A stretch of DNA of 64,000 bases from Porphyridium purpureum (GCA_008690995.1 VRMN01000010.1:704876-768875), one strand, 5' to 3'; shown: positions 40,156 through 51,385, numbered from the stretch's first letter. Translations and numbers: made by a program. Notes: generated by a model not told the origin, from the sequence alone.

Positions 40156-43100
40156 CTATCTCGAATTTTCAAGACAAGCAACACCCAATAAGGTTTTGCA
40201 TTTCAAAAACATTTCTCGAGGAACCACTTTGGTTAGGAAATCTGCTGCCTGATCTGATGTGCGAATGTAAATAGCCTTGACTATTCCCCGTTGCTGACAT
40301 TCGCGAGCATAGTGCTTTCTCACGTCAATGTGCTTCGACCTTTCGTGCACAATCGGGTTCTCACTCAGTTTCAGTGCAGCATCATTGTCACAAAACATTG
40401 GAATCGATTTCGACTTGAATCCTAGGAATTCCATGAGATATTGAAACCACTGGGCTTCTTTACATGCATCCGAGAGAGCCATGTACTCTGCTTCGGTTGT
40501 GGACAGCGCCACAGTTGGTTGTAGCCTGGATTTCCAGGAGACAACTGATCCATTGATCGTGAAAGCATATCCGGTGGTTGACCTTCGCGTTCGAAGATCA
40601 CTAGCATAGTCTGAATCAACGTAACCAATTAGGTCGGAGTTGCCATTTGAGCTAAATTGGAGACCATAATTTATGGTTCCTTTAAGATATCGCAGCACTC
40701 CCTTTGCCGCATTCCAATGGGATTCATTGGCATTTGCCATTGATCGTGCAAGCACTCCCACGGCGAAGGAAATATCCGGACGCGTGCAAGTGCACAAATA
40801 CATTAGTGCTCCCACGAGTTCCATGTAAGGCATCTTGCATGGTTCTGCAGTAGCAGTATACCACTTCGTATCCTTTTCCATGGGAAGCTTCCTTGGATTC
40901 GCCGATTCCATTCCGAACCTTTCCAGGATGGTTTGGACATACAAGCTTTGATTAAGTCTGATAATGCCATTCCTTTGATCATAATCAAGAGTGTAGCCGG
41001 CAAATTTTTGCTTGACCACTTGCCCAAGATCCCTGACTTCAAACTTGCCTTGCAAATGCAGAAGCACTTCATTTGAAGTAACTTCGTCTTCACCTATGAA
41101 GACCAAGTCATCGACGTAAATCATGATATACGGACCATTTGGACCCTTAGAAAACAGACAAGGATCTGCCGTACTTTCGGAAAAATTGATTTCTTTAAGT
41201 GCTTGCACAAGAACTTGATTCCAAGCTCGAGATGCCTGCTTCAATCCATAGATTGCTTTACGCAGTTTCAGGACTTTTCCTCCTTCATGTACGAATCCAG
41301 GAGGCTGTTCCATGAAAATTTCTTCATGAAGTTCTCCATTGAGAAACGCAGTCACCACATCGAAAAGTCGAATTTTCAACTTTCTTGCAGCTGCTACTGC
41401 CAGGACCGTTCGAATAGTGTTGTGTCGCACAACAGGGCTGAACACTTCGTCGTAGTCCAAACCAGGTTTCTGAGTGAAACCTTTTGCGACAAGTCGACAC
41501 TTGAACCGATCAATTTGTCCGTTGACATTATATTTGATCTTAAAAACCCATTTGCATCTGACAGGAATTCGGTCCTGTGGACGATCGACGAGCTCCCACG
41601 TGCATTTGCCAGTGAGAGATTCCAATTCTCTATTCAGAGCTTCCAGCCATTGCTCAGAGAAGTCACCCTTTAGTGCTTCTTCGACTGACCGAGGTTCAGA
41701 AACGGTGGAAATTATTCCAACGAATTGATTTGCGACATATCCACTGTCTTGACTTTCGTCATCCTCAGTATTCCCAAAGTTTCCATTTGGAGCCTTTTGG
41801 AACCCTAAATCTTTCGAATTATTCTGAACTTTTTCCAGAAACGTTTCTCCGATTTCATTTGAAATAGAATATTCCTGACTGCGATCATCCATTTGTCGAG
41901 TGGAATCTGTTTCAAAATTTTTTGACGCGATTTGAGACTTTTCATCAAACGACTTCGAGAAATCTTTTGGAAACAACTCTTCGACAATTTTATCGAAGTT
42001 GGAAAAATATTCCGAATCGTGGATTTCATGTTCATGAACATCTATTCCAACGACAGACTCATCGAAAGTGACATTTCGACTTTCAACGACCGTGCCATCC
42101 GATAGAAGAATGCGATAAACGGAATGGACATTTCCATAACCGACCAAGCATCCAATTGCAGATCTTGTTTCTAGTTTTCCTCGCAATTGCTTAGGAATAT
42201 GAACAAACGCTCTCGATCCGTAGATTCTGAGATTGCTGAGATCTGGCCTTTGCCTGAATGCAATTTCTATCGGCGTTTTCCCGCGATTATTTGAAATGCG
42301 ATTTCGCAAATAATTCGCAGTCAACAAAGCATTACTCCAATTTTCCAAAGGTAGATTACTATCAAACAATAAGCTTCGAACCTTTTCGAGTAATGTCCGA
42401 TTCATGCGTTCAGCCATACCATTAAGTTCTGGCGTGTAAGCAGAGGTATTTTCCCAAGTAATTCCAGAGTCTTGGAGATGCCTTTGCACATAAAGGCTTG
42501 CGAATTCGCCACCTTTGTCGGACCGAACTCTTTTTGCCTTTGCACCAAGAGTCGTTTCGAGATATTTAAGTGTGCGCAGTAACATTTCACCCGCTTCACT
42601 TTTTCGCTCGAGCAAGTGGACGACACTCAAACTTGAGCATTCGTCGACGACAACTAGAAAATATCGATGGTCGTCAAAACTCGAAGGAGTGAGTGGTCCG
42701 CATACATCAGTATGAAGGACTTCTCCCGGAACCGCCGAAATGGAATTCAATTTCCGCTTCTTAAAGGGAGTTCGTGTTCCCTTTGCCTTTTGGCAAATCA
42801 CACAATGGTATTCATCCGGAACTTTTAAGTCCGCGGGAATTCCCTGTACACAATTTTGCGTATTTTTCAGACCAGCAAGTCCAGGATGACCAAGTCGACG
42901 GTGAAATAGCTCAAACTTATTTGAAGCTGTGATTGCATTTATTCTAGCGGCGGATAGTTTGATCATTAAATCACCATCCCCAACCGCTAGGACGGGCCCA
43001 TCTGACCCAAAATGCAAAACAGATGAACTATCATCGTGTTTGAAGACACAGCCCTTTCTCGCTGCGACCTTTGTCGAAAGGAGATTTATGGGTGTGCTTT

Positions 43101-44433
43101 CGATCAACAAAACATTTTCAAGACGCAAGTCATTAAACTTGTCTTGAATAATTGTTTTGAGCATGACATCACCCATCAATGAAACTTCAACATGTTCCCC
43201 GTTGGCAACAGTAACAAGTGATTCATCAGAAGGTCTTTCATTCATTAGAATAGACCTATCCCAAGTGATATGTCTGTCCGATCCAGAATCGAACATCCAT
43301 TTGTGCGACTTGTGCTTGTGGGGCACAACAGAGACACAGATGGCATAGATGGAAGTGGTGGCTTTATTGATTGGTGCAGGGGTCGCTGGGGGGCTAATCA
43401 TGCGGATATCCAGAGAAGGGCCTTTTGGCACCACGCCCCTTCCCGCAACGCTATTCGCGTAGGCCTCCCACGACATCCAACCTGGCTCAATGGCTGCCTT
43501 TGCCGCCGGAGCCGGTGGTTTCGTCACCTTGGTTTTTACCTGAACCACATTCACCCGCGCATTCGGCTTTCCGATGCCGCGTTTCACTGCCTCCGGGTCT
43601 GCTGCGCCACTCGCACCAGCAGCCTTGTCGCGCAAGTCATTCTTGCGCTTAAAGCAACGCTTCGTCTCGTGCCCAACCTTGTGGCAGTAGCCACACTTCA
43701 GGTTCTCCTTGACGAGTGCCGTCTTCACGACACCCGCTGAGCGATCACGCTGCTGTTGCTGCGGACGCTGGGACACCGCCATTGCGATGGGCGGGGGCTC
43801 ATCTGCCAACGTGCGCTCGAGCGCTTTTCCGGCCTCCAGCTGGAGCAGTTGCAGCCGAGCTGCGGAGACCGTGGGCGCCGAATGCAGCAGGTAGTCCTTC
43901 GACCCCTGAAACTCTTTGCGGAGCCCGATCACCAGATAACGCACGACATGGTCCTCGGGAACTTGCTCACCGATCGAGACAAGCTTGTCCCACAGACCGA
44001 TTCCGCGATCCAAGTACTCGGCCATTGCCTCGTTCTTGTTCTGGACAATGCGCTCCAGCGCCATGCGAAACGCGAACTTCTGCGCCGACAGTTGATCGTG
44101 CGCATAATTCGCCACCGCGGACCAACCGTCCGCCGACGACTTATCGCGGACGAGACGGTCGTACCTGTTCTCCAAGACCCCGGACAGAAAGAACTGTCCC
44201 GCCAGGTCCGCATCGTCCCACTCTTCTGCCGTCATCCCGGTAGTTGCACGCGACGACGACGATGGGCGAACGACCATCCCCGCAACGACGGGCCACAGCT
44301 TCACCACACGCAACGCGAGCTTCGTGCGGCGTGCCCAAATGTCGTAATTCTCGCCATTGAACTTTTCCACGCCGTTCGCAAGCGCGGACAGCTTCGACGC
44401 ATCAAACGTAAACGCCATCGCGTCTGGGCTCAT
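40156..44433 (-). CDS. Copia gag-pol polyprotein, full length (element 2)
   Basis: 1,425 residues from ATG 44433. Same domain order as element 1, plus the complete C-terminus: RT, connection region and RNase H (STTEAEYMALSDACKEAQW, HIDVRKHYARE, IRTSDQAADFLTKV). Gag and pol are in one frame, so no frameshift is needed; how extra Gag would be made (splicing, as in Drosophila copia, or protease control) is not visible. The ATG lies five bases from the LTR, inside the primer-binding site; the next Met (MAFTFDASKL) is a possible alternative start. Catalytic motifs (DSG protease, D-D-E integrase, YVDD) are intact, so the element is potentially autonomous. Confidence 0.96.
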   Translation of the reverse strand: MSPDAMAFTFDASKLSALANGVEKFNGENYDIWARRTKLALRVVKLWPVVAGMVVRPSSSSRATTGMTAEEWDDADLAGQFFLSGVLENRYDRLVRDKSSADGWSAVANYAHDQLSAQKFAFRMALERIVQNKNEAMAEYLDRGIGLWDKLVSIGEQVPEDHVVRYLVIGLRKEFQGSKDYLLHSAPTVSAARLQLLQLEAGKALERTLADEPPPIAMAVSQRPQQQQRDRSAGVVKTALVKENLKCGYCHKVGHETKRCFKRKNDLRDKAAGASGAADPEAVKRGIGKPNARVNVVQVKTKVTKPPAPAAKAAIEPGWMSWEAYANSVAGRGVVPKGPSLDIRMISPPATPAPINKATTSIYAICVSVVPHKHKSHKWMFDSGSDRHITWDRSILMNERPSDESLVTVANGEHVEVSLMGDVMLKTIIQDKFNDLRLENVLLIESTPINLLSTKVAARKGCVFKHDDSSSVLHFGSDGPVLAVGDGDLMIKLSAARINAITASNKFELFHRRLGHPGLAGLKNTQNCVQGIPADLKVPDEYHCVICQKAKGTRTPFKKRKLNSISAVPGEVLHTDVCGPLTPSSFDDHRYFLVVVDECSSLSVVHLLERKSEAGEMLLRTLKYLETTLGAKAKRVRSDKGGEFASLYVQRHLQDSGITWENTSAYTPELNGMAERMNRTLLEKVRSLLFDSNLPLENWSNALLTANYLRNRISNNRGKTPIEIAFRQRPDLSNLRIYGSRAFVHIPKQLRGKLETRSAIGCLVGYGNVHSVYRILLSDGTVVESRNVTFDESVVGIDVHEHEIHDSEYFSNFDKIVEELFPKDFSKSFDEKSQIASKNFETDSTRQMDDRSQEYSISNEIGETFLEKVQNNSKDLGFQKAPNGNFGNTEDDESQDSGYVANQFVGIISTVSEPRSVEEALKGDFSEQWLEALNRELESLTGKCTWELVDRPQDRIPVRCKWVFKIKYNVNGQIDRFKCRLVAKGFTQKPGLDYDEVFSPVVRHNTIRTVLAVAAARKLKIRLFDVVTAFLNGELHEEIFMEQPPGFVHEGGKVLKLRKAIYGLKQASRAWNQVLVQALKEINFSESTADPCLFSKGPNGPYIMIYVDDLVFIGEDEVTSNEVLLHLQGKFEVRDLGQVVKQKFAGYTLDYDQRNGIIRLNQSLYVQTILERFGMESANPRKLPMEKDTKWYTATAEPCKMPYMELVGALMYLCTCTRPDISFAVGVLARSMANANESHWNAAKGVLRYLKGTINYGLQFSSNGNSDLIGYVDSDYASDLRTRRSTTGYAFTINGSVVSWKSRLQPTVALSTTEAEYMALSDACKEAQWFQYLMEFLGFKSKSIPMFCDNDAALKLSENPIVHERSKHIDVRKHYARECQQRGIVKAIYIRTSDQAADFLTKVVPREMFLKCKTLLGVACLENSR

Positions 44434-44437
44434 AACC
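44420..44437 (-). promoter_or_regulatory. Primer-binding site of element 2 (tRNA-iMet half)
   Basis: On the plus strand this reads GCGTCTGGGCTCATAACC, the same sense as the tRNA: stem CTGGG, loop CTCATAA with anticodon CAT, then CC. A perfect anticodon arm would continue CCCAG. This indicates priming by a 5' half of initiator tRNA-Met. Confidence 0.8.
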
Positions 44438-44762
44438 TATTAAAAGGTCTGATGTATCGGGGAGTCTTTGTGACTTGTCACTAACGCAGTTGCGTGTCCC
44501 CTTCGTCGCCCTTGCAACTAACCTTACCTTCGTCATCCGGGGACTCCGAGCCTCGGCCATCGCTAAGCTCTTCATATAGGCAATCGTAGTGCTTTCACTA
44601 GTGAGATTGCCAACTGTACCTCCAGGGCAAAAACCCTTATTTACTATAAGTTGGAGAAATACAGAAAGTTGGAGAAATACAGAAAGTTGGAGCTGAAACA
44701 TTCCCCATGGTATTACTACTTTACCTGGGGAGGGAATCTACCGAAACCCTGGATTCATAACA
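44438..44762 (-). repeat. 5' LTR of copia element 2
   Basis: 325 bases; by eye identical to the 3' LTR at 39792-40116. Flanked outside by CTTTG and the unrelated spacer U2. Confidence 0.93.
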
Positions 44763-45655
44763 CTTTGGGCCCCAACTACTACCTCTACGGTAAAATGAAG
44801 CGCATTTTCAAGAAAACATGAACATACACACTTTCATCCATGCTATCCACTGTTCATTCTAGTTTGACCTTATTCAGCCAACAAGACATATGATGTAGAC
44901 ATTGGAATGCCTGCTGTGGGTCGCAATGTAAAATGACCACTAAGAATCAGAAGATCCAAAACATTGAAGAAAAACAATTGAACGGAAACATTTTCTACGG
45001 CAACACTTCCAATACTCGTTCGAAAGAGAAGGGTGCGTTCGGTATTTTGTTTGGATACTTTTAAAACAGCAGTGAAAATTTAAAACCATGTCAGCTTGCA
45101 GGACAAATGAGGTCTGCTCACTTCACAAAGTAGTGCTGTACACGCTTCCTGCGAGGTGCCTCGTGCAGTCACCGAAATTATTAGAGGCCAGGGTTTGGCC
45201 GGATCAACATGAGCTGAATAATCCTACGGCAATCCTCACACGCTCGGAGCCATTCTTCAAATGGAACGTGAAAGAGAATCCCGGATTTTTACATCCTCAT
45301 CAAACCTGTCAATGTATGGCTGGAAATCAATCTGTAAATACGTGTTTCTGAAGAGGATATAGCCTAGTTCTTAATGAAATTCAAAGCGCAAAATTAGGGT
45401 GCCCATGTTGTGCAGATTATTTTACTGTCTCGTCTCGTAAGACGAAAGGCGAAGAGGTATCACCGGATTCGGAACCGTAGTTCTGCAAATGATTCTTTCA
45501 AAGAATATCATTGTAATCGATCTCGAAAAATCTCAATCCTGACTTCATGCAATGCAAAAGCATATTTTGGGTCCTCGTCTCTGGTTAGACAATTATTGCA
45601 GATATAGTGAGATACGTACCATTTTTATGACATGCTCGACTTCGGAGGTAGTCAC
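44763..45655. other. Unique AT-rich spacer U2
   Basis: 893 bases between two minus-oriented LTRs. No convincing gene (one 87-codon frame at 45,088-45,351). No similarity seen to spacer U1. Its two ends (CTTTG, GTCAC) match neither each other nor the expected target-site duplications. Confidence 0.65.
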
Positions 45656-45962
45656 TATTAAAAGGTCTGATGTATCGGGGAGTCTTTGTGACTTGTCACT
45701 AACGCAGTTGCGTGTCCCCTTCGTCGCCCTTGCAACTAACCTTACCTTCGTCATCCGGGGACTCCGAGCCTCGGCCATCGCTAAGCTCTTCATATAGGCA
45801 ATCGTAGTGCTTTCACTAGTGAGATTGCCAACTGTACCTCCAGGGCAAAAACCCTAATTTACTATAAGTTGGAGAAATACAGAAAGTTGGAGCTGAAACA
45901 TTCCCCATGGTATTACTACTTTACCTGGGGAGGGAATCTACCGAAACCCTGGATTCATAACA
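45656..45962 (-). mobile_element. Solo LTR, right-arm partner (307 bases)
   Basis: Same 307-base variant as the left solo LTR; ends sum to 80,610. Outer flank ATTTC (45963-45967) is the complement of the left GAAAT, but the inner flank is GTCAC, not ATTTC. So the insertion was shared and the inner side was later exchanged at the LTR. Confidence 0.92.
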
Positions 45963-45967
45963 ATTTC

Positions 45968-47329
45968 TTTCCCACTTTTATATTCAGAAGGACATTTTAT
46001 ATGATTTAAACCATATCTACGACATTCTTTTGAGCTGCACTTTTTTAAAAAGTATTCTGATTGATTCTTCTTCTACCCTCAATTTAATTCAGTTTGTGTT
46101 CTTCAATCGACCGTGGCAGCGTTCTGAATCTGAAAGTATGCGTATGTTGAGCTTTTCGTATACCTTTTCCAAGATATTTAGCAATTTGGGAGTGATTAAT
46201 GAGGATCCATGTCCAAGAAAACTACCAAGAAAGTTTTGAGCCTTCTATAACAGAGAACGACTTCAGCGTTGCTTGCTGAAATGATGCGGCTCTATTTTCT
46301 CTCACTACTCAGATAGATTTCTAATTGCGTAATTCCTTATTTCAAAGACATGCCTTTCTGTCTCATGAACTCTATTGGAATCTGTTTTTCGGACCTGAGG
46401 TATCATCTTCTCGAGCTTCTCGCCGAATGATCCTACCGATCGCAGGATTGTACACACGAATCCCAGTGGATCAGTTCGTTTAATTTCTGTGGGCGATCCA
46501 AAGCTACAGAATGGATAAGTGGATTCATTTCCTTGCATTATTTATTGATCGCATGATTTTGGACGTAGATCCCAAACTCACAGTAACCGCTTGGTCAATG
46601 GCAGCCCAAATCTTGTTTATCGCTGACAAAGTCCTTACTGGGCGCAGTACAAGCTGATGAGATTTAATGCACAACTGCAATTTTCACTTTGACGTGACAG
46701 GCGCAATTCTTACCTGCTACAACCCCAACGTGCTTGAAAGATATGACCTTCCTTTGGTTCACGAAAGTATGTGATGTACTGCCTACTTGGCACCGGGAAA
46801 GTACAATGTTACTTTTCAGTATTCGTCACCACCGCACTTGGCCTTTCAACAATCGGAACCATACATACGTGCCGAAGCACGATCAAACGCCCCGAGCTTG
46901 ACGATTGTGTGGATGCCGTACCGTTAATTCTGCTGTCAAATTATAGACTTCGGAGAATTCTGACCCGTGCGATGAGCATTTCTTCGTGTTTGGCGTGTTC
47001 GTCACAGGGTCAATCAAATACGAAAAATGTCAAAATAGTGCACTTCACTTCTCGCTGGATGGCCGTGACAGTTAGCATGTATGAGGGCTTCGGCTTGTGA
47101 AATCGTGCATTGGAGCTCGAACACGCGAAATGCTGTTGACGTTATCTCCGCATACATTCGGAGCCGCAACACGTGATCCGTACATTCGGGCTTAAAGTAG
47201 CATCTCAATATGCTCTTTACAGACAAAGGACAGTTGGTAGGATTAGCACCAAACCAGCTTTGCTCATTGCCGAAGGCAGCGGAAACGATTGCTCGCTCTA
47301 TCTCGCCGCGTCTTGAGCTTCGAAATACG
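45968..47329. other. Intergenic stretch mirrored from 33,281-34,642
   Basis: Almost base-for-base copy with a few substitutions (e.g. near 46,060-46,110). No gene seen. Confidence 0.6.
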
Positions 47330-48970
47330 CTATCTCAAGTTACGTGCTCTGTTCCTCAATGATCGCAGACGAAACGCTTCATTGATGTCAACGAACTTGA
47401 GTCCACGCTCCACAGCTATTTGCTCAGCGCTTCTCACACTAGCAAGTGCTTTAAAAAGAGCACCGATAGCATACATCATGTTCGTCGATCCCACAATACG
47501 AACGCCTGCGTCTTTGATTCCAATTATGTCCAGAGCAACGATGAATTGACGGCACGCGCGAATCCCTCTTCCTTCTCCAAGTGGCCAAAGTTTCACTAGG
47601 CTCGCCATGTTCTTTGCCTTCGTGCTGTGGTGAATGGTTCTATTTTCATACAAGTCCAGGGAAAGCAGATTTTTGCGCGCCTTGCGTGCAGCATTCTCAA
47701 TTGCTCCCTTGAGCTCTGTTCCTCGTCCAGTCGCAAAGCCCCCCACACCTTTGCCATTCCCAATCACAACAATTGCGCGATAGGTGTAAATCGAGCCTCC
47801 CTTGACCACCTTTGAGGTGATGGTGCTTCCAATCAAGGCACTCGAAAAACCTCTCAAGACGTTTGCAACCTTCGACGATCGTTCTCTTTCTTCCTCACCG
47901 ACAATGTCAGCCTCGCGACGAAGTTTGAGCTCCTCTTCCGCAATTTCCGGAATGCTTCCGTCCGGATTCGGTAACCGACCCTCGCAGAACTCAGCATCCT
48001 CTTTCTTTTTTGTTGCCATCAGTATTCCCTTCTTATCGACTGGAAAGATTTCACCATCCGTGCGCGTATCATCTGGTTGACCCATCTGCATGATTGCGAG
48101 ATTCTCTTGCATCGTATCTTTGTGATCGAAAAGCTCAAACACTTCAGTGTGACTCATCGCGTCGCGGTTCACTTCCAGTTTGTCAAATGCAAACAGATCA
48201 TGCTCTATCCTCAAAAGGTCTGTCTTCACCAACCCCAAGCGGTCAAGAATTCGTTCGAGAAACCGTTCCGCTTCGTCAGTCTGGAGCGTGAAGCGTACTT
48301 CTTCCTCTGCTTCAAATGCAATATCGTGCTGAAACTTGCCCGGCGATTTCCGTCGACGTTCTGACCACTGAGCCTCGGTCAGATCTGGATCGCTCTCCTC
48401 AGCATAGATTTCATCAAGTCGCGAAATGGCTGCACGGTTGAAAACGATGAGGCGCGCGAGCTGGGCAAGGTCTCGCCCAATACGTAAATCTGCTGGCTTT
48501 GGGAGAGTTGCCGGCTGAACTCGCACTGTAGGTGTGTCTAATGATGGAGGCATACCGAGCACGCTGCCTTCCCCGAGCGTCACAGGCGAGTTAGCTGCTC
48601 CGGCATCGTCTGCCCGAGCAGGGGATGCATGAAGCGTGCGCACGCCGGAAAAAAGTAAGAGCCTGTGCAAAGACACGGCTGGAGCGCTACGCAAAAGAAG
48701 CGAACGGCCATGCGTCGAAACGCGCGCGGCGCTCGTGACGGAACGACGAAGCGCTTCCACAAGGCGTGAGGCCTGCATCGCTGCGCAGCCGGTGAAGAAC
48801 CGTCGATGTTTCTGATTGAGCGCGCCACCACAATACGTCCCTGACCAAAGGAGCCCGTGCGCGCGGTTAGGGTGCGAGCGGCGCGAGAGAGCTGGCGTCA
48901 CGCGCTGAGCCTGCGATCGTCCCGTGCACCTCCCAAGCACTTGCGCCACAGCGTTCTCCGCGGGGCGCAT
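47330..48970 (-). CDS. MRPS5: Mitochondrial ribosomal protein uS5m (right copy)
   Basis: 546 residues from ATG 48970, or 482 from the in-frame ATG 48778 with the better mitochondrial presequence. Translation is the same as at 31,640-33,280, including the S5 core GNGKGVGGFATG and GIRACRQFIVALDIIGI. Nucleotide changes between the copies are silent. The promoter block 48,971-49,216 also matches the left copy, with the three GTACAGT boxes. Confidence 0.92.
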   Translation of the reverse strand: MRPAENAVAQVLGRCTGRSQAQRVTPALSRRSHPNRAHGLLWSGTYCGGALNQKHRRFFTGCAAMQASRLVEALRRSVTSAARVSTHGRSLLLRSAPAVSLHRLLLFSGVRTLHASPARADDAGAANSPVTLGEGSVLGMPPSLDTPTVRVQPATLPKPADLRIGRDLAQLARLIVFNRAAISRLDEIYAEESDPDLTEAQWSERRRKSPGKFQHDIAFEAEEEVRFTLQTDEAERFLERILDRLGLVKTDLLRIEHDLFAFDKLEVNRDAMSHTEVFELFDHKDTMQENLAIMQMGQPDDTRTDGEIFPVDKKGILMATKKKEDAEFCEGRLPNPDGSIPEIAEEELKLRREADIVGEEERERSSKVANVLRGFSSALIGSTITSKVVKGGSIYTYRAIVVIGNGKGVGGFATGRGTELKGAIENAARKARKNLLSLDLYENRTIHHSTKAKNMASLVKLWPLGEGRGIRACRQFIVALDIIGIKDAGVRIVGSTNMMYAIGALFKALASVRSAEQIAVERGLKFVDINEAFRLRSLRNRARNLR

Positions 48971-49216
48971 CGGGACAACCCTCGCGCGCGCGGATCCACT
49001 GTACCGCGGACGCGGCTTCGAGCGTACTGTACCTCTTACTGTACTTTCGCACCTTTCAGTTTGCACCGCGCGGGCCGCTTCAGAAGCTCCTCTGCCCGCG
49101 CAGGAAGCCGATTGCCGGTCAGATCATTTCGGGCGTCCGTAAACCCGTCCCAGCAAGTCCCTTGACCCACTTTCCTTGCCGCAAGGAGGCACGATGCTAT
49201 GTCTTTCACGTCAGCA

Positions 49217-51385
49217 CTAGCTATTCGCCGGCGTCGGTGTCAGACGCCGTACGGCCTCCGCCAGCATCGGTTCCACGCCCGCGTGTTGCGGCCGCGCCTC
49301 AGAACGGATGTCGGACAGCCAACGCAAAAAGCGATCAATTTCCTGATTGCTGTACGCACCCTTCACCAACAAGGTTTGGTTCAGCACCGTCTCCAGAAGA
49401 TAGGAAAGAGTCTGAACGTCGCCGCCTCGGCACGACGCCTTGAACAGAGCACGCAGAGCACTAGGTCGTGGCATGTCTGCACTTGATAATTGCTCGCGCA
49501 GTTCGCGATAGTAGTACAATGCACGGTCCAGGTCTCCACGGAGACTGTATCCTTCGATAAGCACAGAGTAGGTGAACGCATTTGGCCGCATACCGCGCTT
49601 CGGCATCTCGCCTAGCAATTGCTCTGCCGCCTTCAAGTCACCGGCCCGCACGCATCCATTCAGCGCCGATGTCAAGGTGATCAGATTTGGCTGGATCTGC
49701 CGGCTGTCCATCTCTTTTAAAGTAGCCCATATGTCGTTGATTCGACCTGCGCGCCCCAGAAGATCCACAAACACGGAGTATGTGATCACATCAGGACGAA
49801 GGCCAGCAGAGGCCATCTTCTTGAGAACTTCTTGGGCTCGGTCAATATCCCCAACAGAGCGGCATGCATTCATGAGTGCGTTGAAAGTCCCAACCGATGG
49901 TGAGATATTCGGCGACCGAACCATGTCCACGAAAAGGTCAAATGCATCCTGAACGCGTCTCATTTCGGCGTACATATTGATCATAGTTGTGTAGATTTCC
50001 AGGCTCAGTACCTTATCCTGTGACTTTTGAAGTTCGCGGAATAGAGTGCTTGCGGCTTGGACGTCATTGCAACGCGCATACAAATTCAACAAGGCCACGT
50101 GCGTCCGTTCGTCAGGCTCGAATCGAGCCCTTTTCATTTCGCGAAGGACTCGCTGCGCAACTCGAGGCTCTACTGCTTTCTCACACACAGCGAGCACACA
50201 ATTGTACGTTATTTGGTCGGGTCTCAACGAGGGATTGCTCGAGTTTCGCATTTCTTGCAGCGCGCTCATGGCCGCGTCAATGCGCGGCTTCGCTGTTAGC
50301 CTGCAGCTACTGATGAACAGATTATACGAGACGCGGTCTGGTTGAACTTCAGGTGCGCGTTTTCGCAAGGTGAACCAGAGAGCTGCGACCTCGTCTGCAT
50401 TTGACTGCTGCAGGTGCAGATTCATCAGTGTGTTGAACGTGACTGTATCTGCACATACACTGAATTCTGTCTCCATTAGCTCGAAGAGTTTTTGACAGTT
50501 CTCCAACTGGCAAAAACCTCTCTGGCCGAGAAGGTGGAGTAAATGGTTATAAGTCTGAACTTTCAAGTACAGTCCCTTTGCGTGCAACTCGCGCAGCGTA
50601 CTGAGAATCTCTGGCCAAGGGTCATCACGGTTCGTCCGTTCCAACGCCGCCAGAGCCAAAACTTTTGCCCGATACATGAGTGGTCCCAGCCGACCATAGG
50701 CCGTGTAGGCGAAATCTACGGTTTGAAGAACGAGCTCATGCTCGCCGCTTGCCGCAAGACATGCGATCAGTTCTGCGGTGGCATCGTGTGTCAGCACGGT
50801 CTTCACATTCGTCAAAGTAGGTCCCAAAACGCTGCGAAACACTTCCAAAGCCTCGCTTAGCGCTCCTGCGTGGCGCAAAGCTCGTGCGACCAGGACAACA
50901 GAGCCTACGGAAGCGGTTGGGACCGGTTCCGAGAGCAGCACAGCCTGCGCTTGGTCAAGCTGGTTGGCGGTGATGAAGCTGTAAACGCGCTCATCGGTTT
51001 CATTCTCCGGGGGATACTGCAAGACAAAACGTCGTTGCTGTTCTCGAATGAATGCCGCCCGCTTCTGCTCGGCAGAGATGACGAGCCCGTCACGAGCCGC
51101 TTGGGTCCTGGCACTGTTCCATGCACTTCTTCCGGCCCGGCTCTTAGGGTTGCCGGACGCGTCGGCTGTGGGAGAACTATCCCCTGAAGTTGGACTCTGG
51201 GCGTTAGACACGAGCCTGCTTGCATTGCCGCCGGCGCCGCCGGCCAGGGACGGTCCGGTCGCCACTGGGCGATGCGCGCGGACGCGTTCACTGGCCGCGA
51301 TGACTGTGGCGCGCGTGCGCGGCGCACAGCGCATCGCGACGGCGAGGTGCTGTGGGCGTAAACGAGCACAAAAGCCTGCGTCCAT
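49217..51385 (-). CDS. PPR protein (right copy), better-formed start
   Basis: 722 residues from ATG 51385 (MDAGFCARLRPQHLAVAMRC); a second Met follows at 51334. In this arm the N-terminus is in frame with the PPR array and is Arg/Ala-rich without acidic residues, a plausible mitochondrial presequence. From VRAHRPVATG on it equals the left copy, with about ten P-type PPR motifs. The left arm has the corresponding ATG (29226) out of frame. Confidence 0.82.
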   Translation of the reverse strand: MDAGFCARLRPQHLAVAMRCAPRTRATVIAASERVRAHRPVATGPSLAGGAGGNASRLVSNAQSPTSGDSSPTADASGNPKSRAGRSAWNSARTQAARDGLVISAEQKRAAFIREQQRRFVLQYPPENETDERVYSFITANQLDQAQAVLLSEPVPTASVGSVVLVARALRHAGALSEALEVFRSVLGPTLTNVKTVLTHDATAELIACLAASGEHELVLQTVDFAYTAYGRLGPLMYRAKVLALAALERTNRDDPWPEILSTLRELHAKGLYLKVQTYNHLLHLLGQRGFCQLENCQKLFELMETEFSVCADTVTFNTLMNLHLQQSNADEVAALWFTLRKRAPEVQPDRVSYNLFISSCRLTAKPRIDAAMSALQEMRNSSNPSLRPDQITYNCVLAVCEKAVEPRVAQRVLREMKRARFEPDERTHVALLNLYARCNDVQAASTLFRELQKSQDKVLSLEIYTTMINMYAEMRRVQDAFDLFVDMVRSPNISPSVGTFNALMNACRSVGDIDRAQEVLKKMASAGLRPDVITYSVFVDLLGRAGRINDIWATLKEMDSRQIQPNLITLTSALNGCVRAGDLKAAEQLLGEMPKRGMRPNAFTYSVLIEGYSLRGDLDRALYYYRELREQLSSADMPRPSALRALFKASCRGGDVQTLSYLLETVLNQTLLVKGAYSNQEIDRFLRWLSDIRSEARPQHAGVEPMLAEAVRRLTPTPANS

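Larger units (their letters stand above)
39792..44762 (-). mobile_element. Ty1/copia element 2, complete
   Basis: 4,971 bases on the minus strand: 5' LTR 44762-44438, primer site 44437-44420, one gag-pol frame, purine-rich tract GCGTGGGAG just before the 3' LTR 40116-39792. By eye the two LTRs are identical, so insertion was recent. The flanks (TTATG at 39787-39791, CTTTG at 44763-44767) do not form a target-site duplication. Confidence 0.95.

Noticed and set aside
35694-44762. A single palindromic read artefact (missed adapter) at the centre
   Set aside because: Elements 1 and 2 pair with a different coordinate sum (80,456) from the arms (80,610), and spacers U1 and U2 are unrelated, so the centre is not a fold-back of one molecule.
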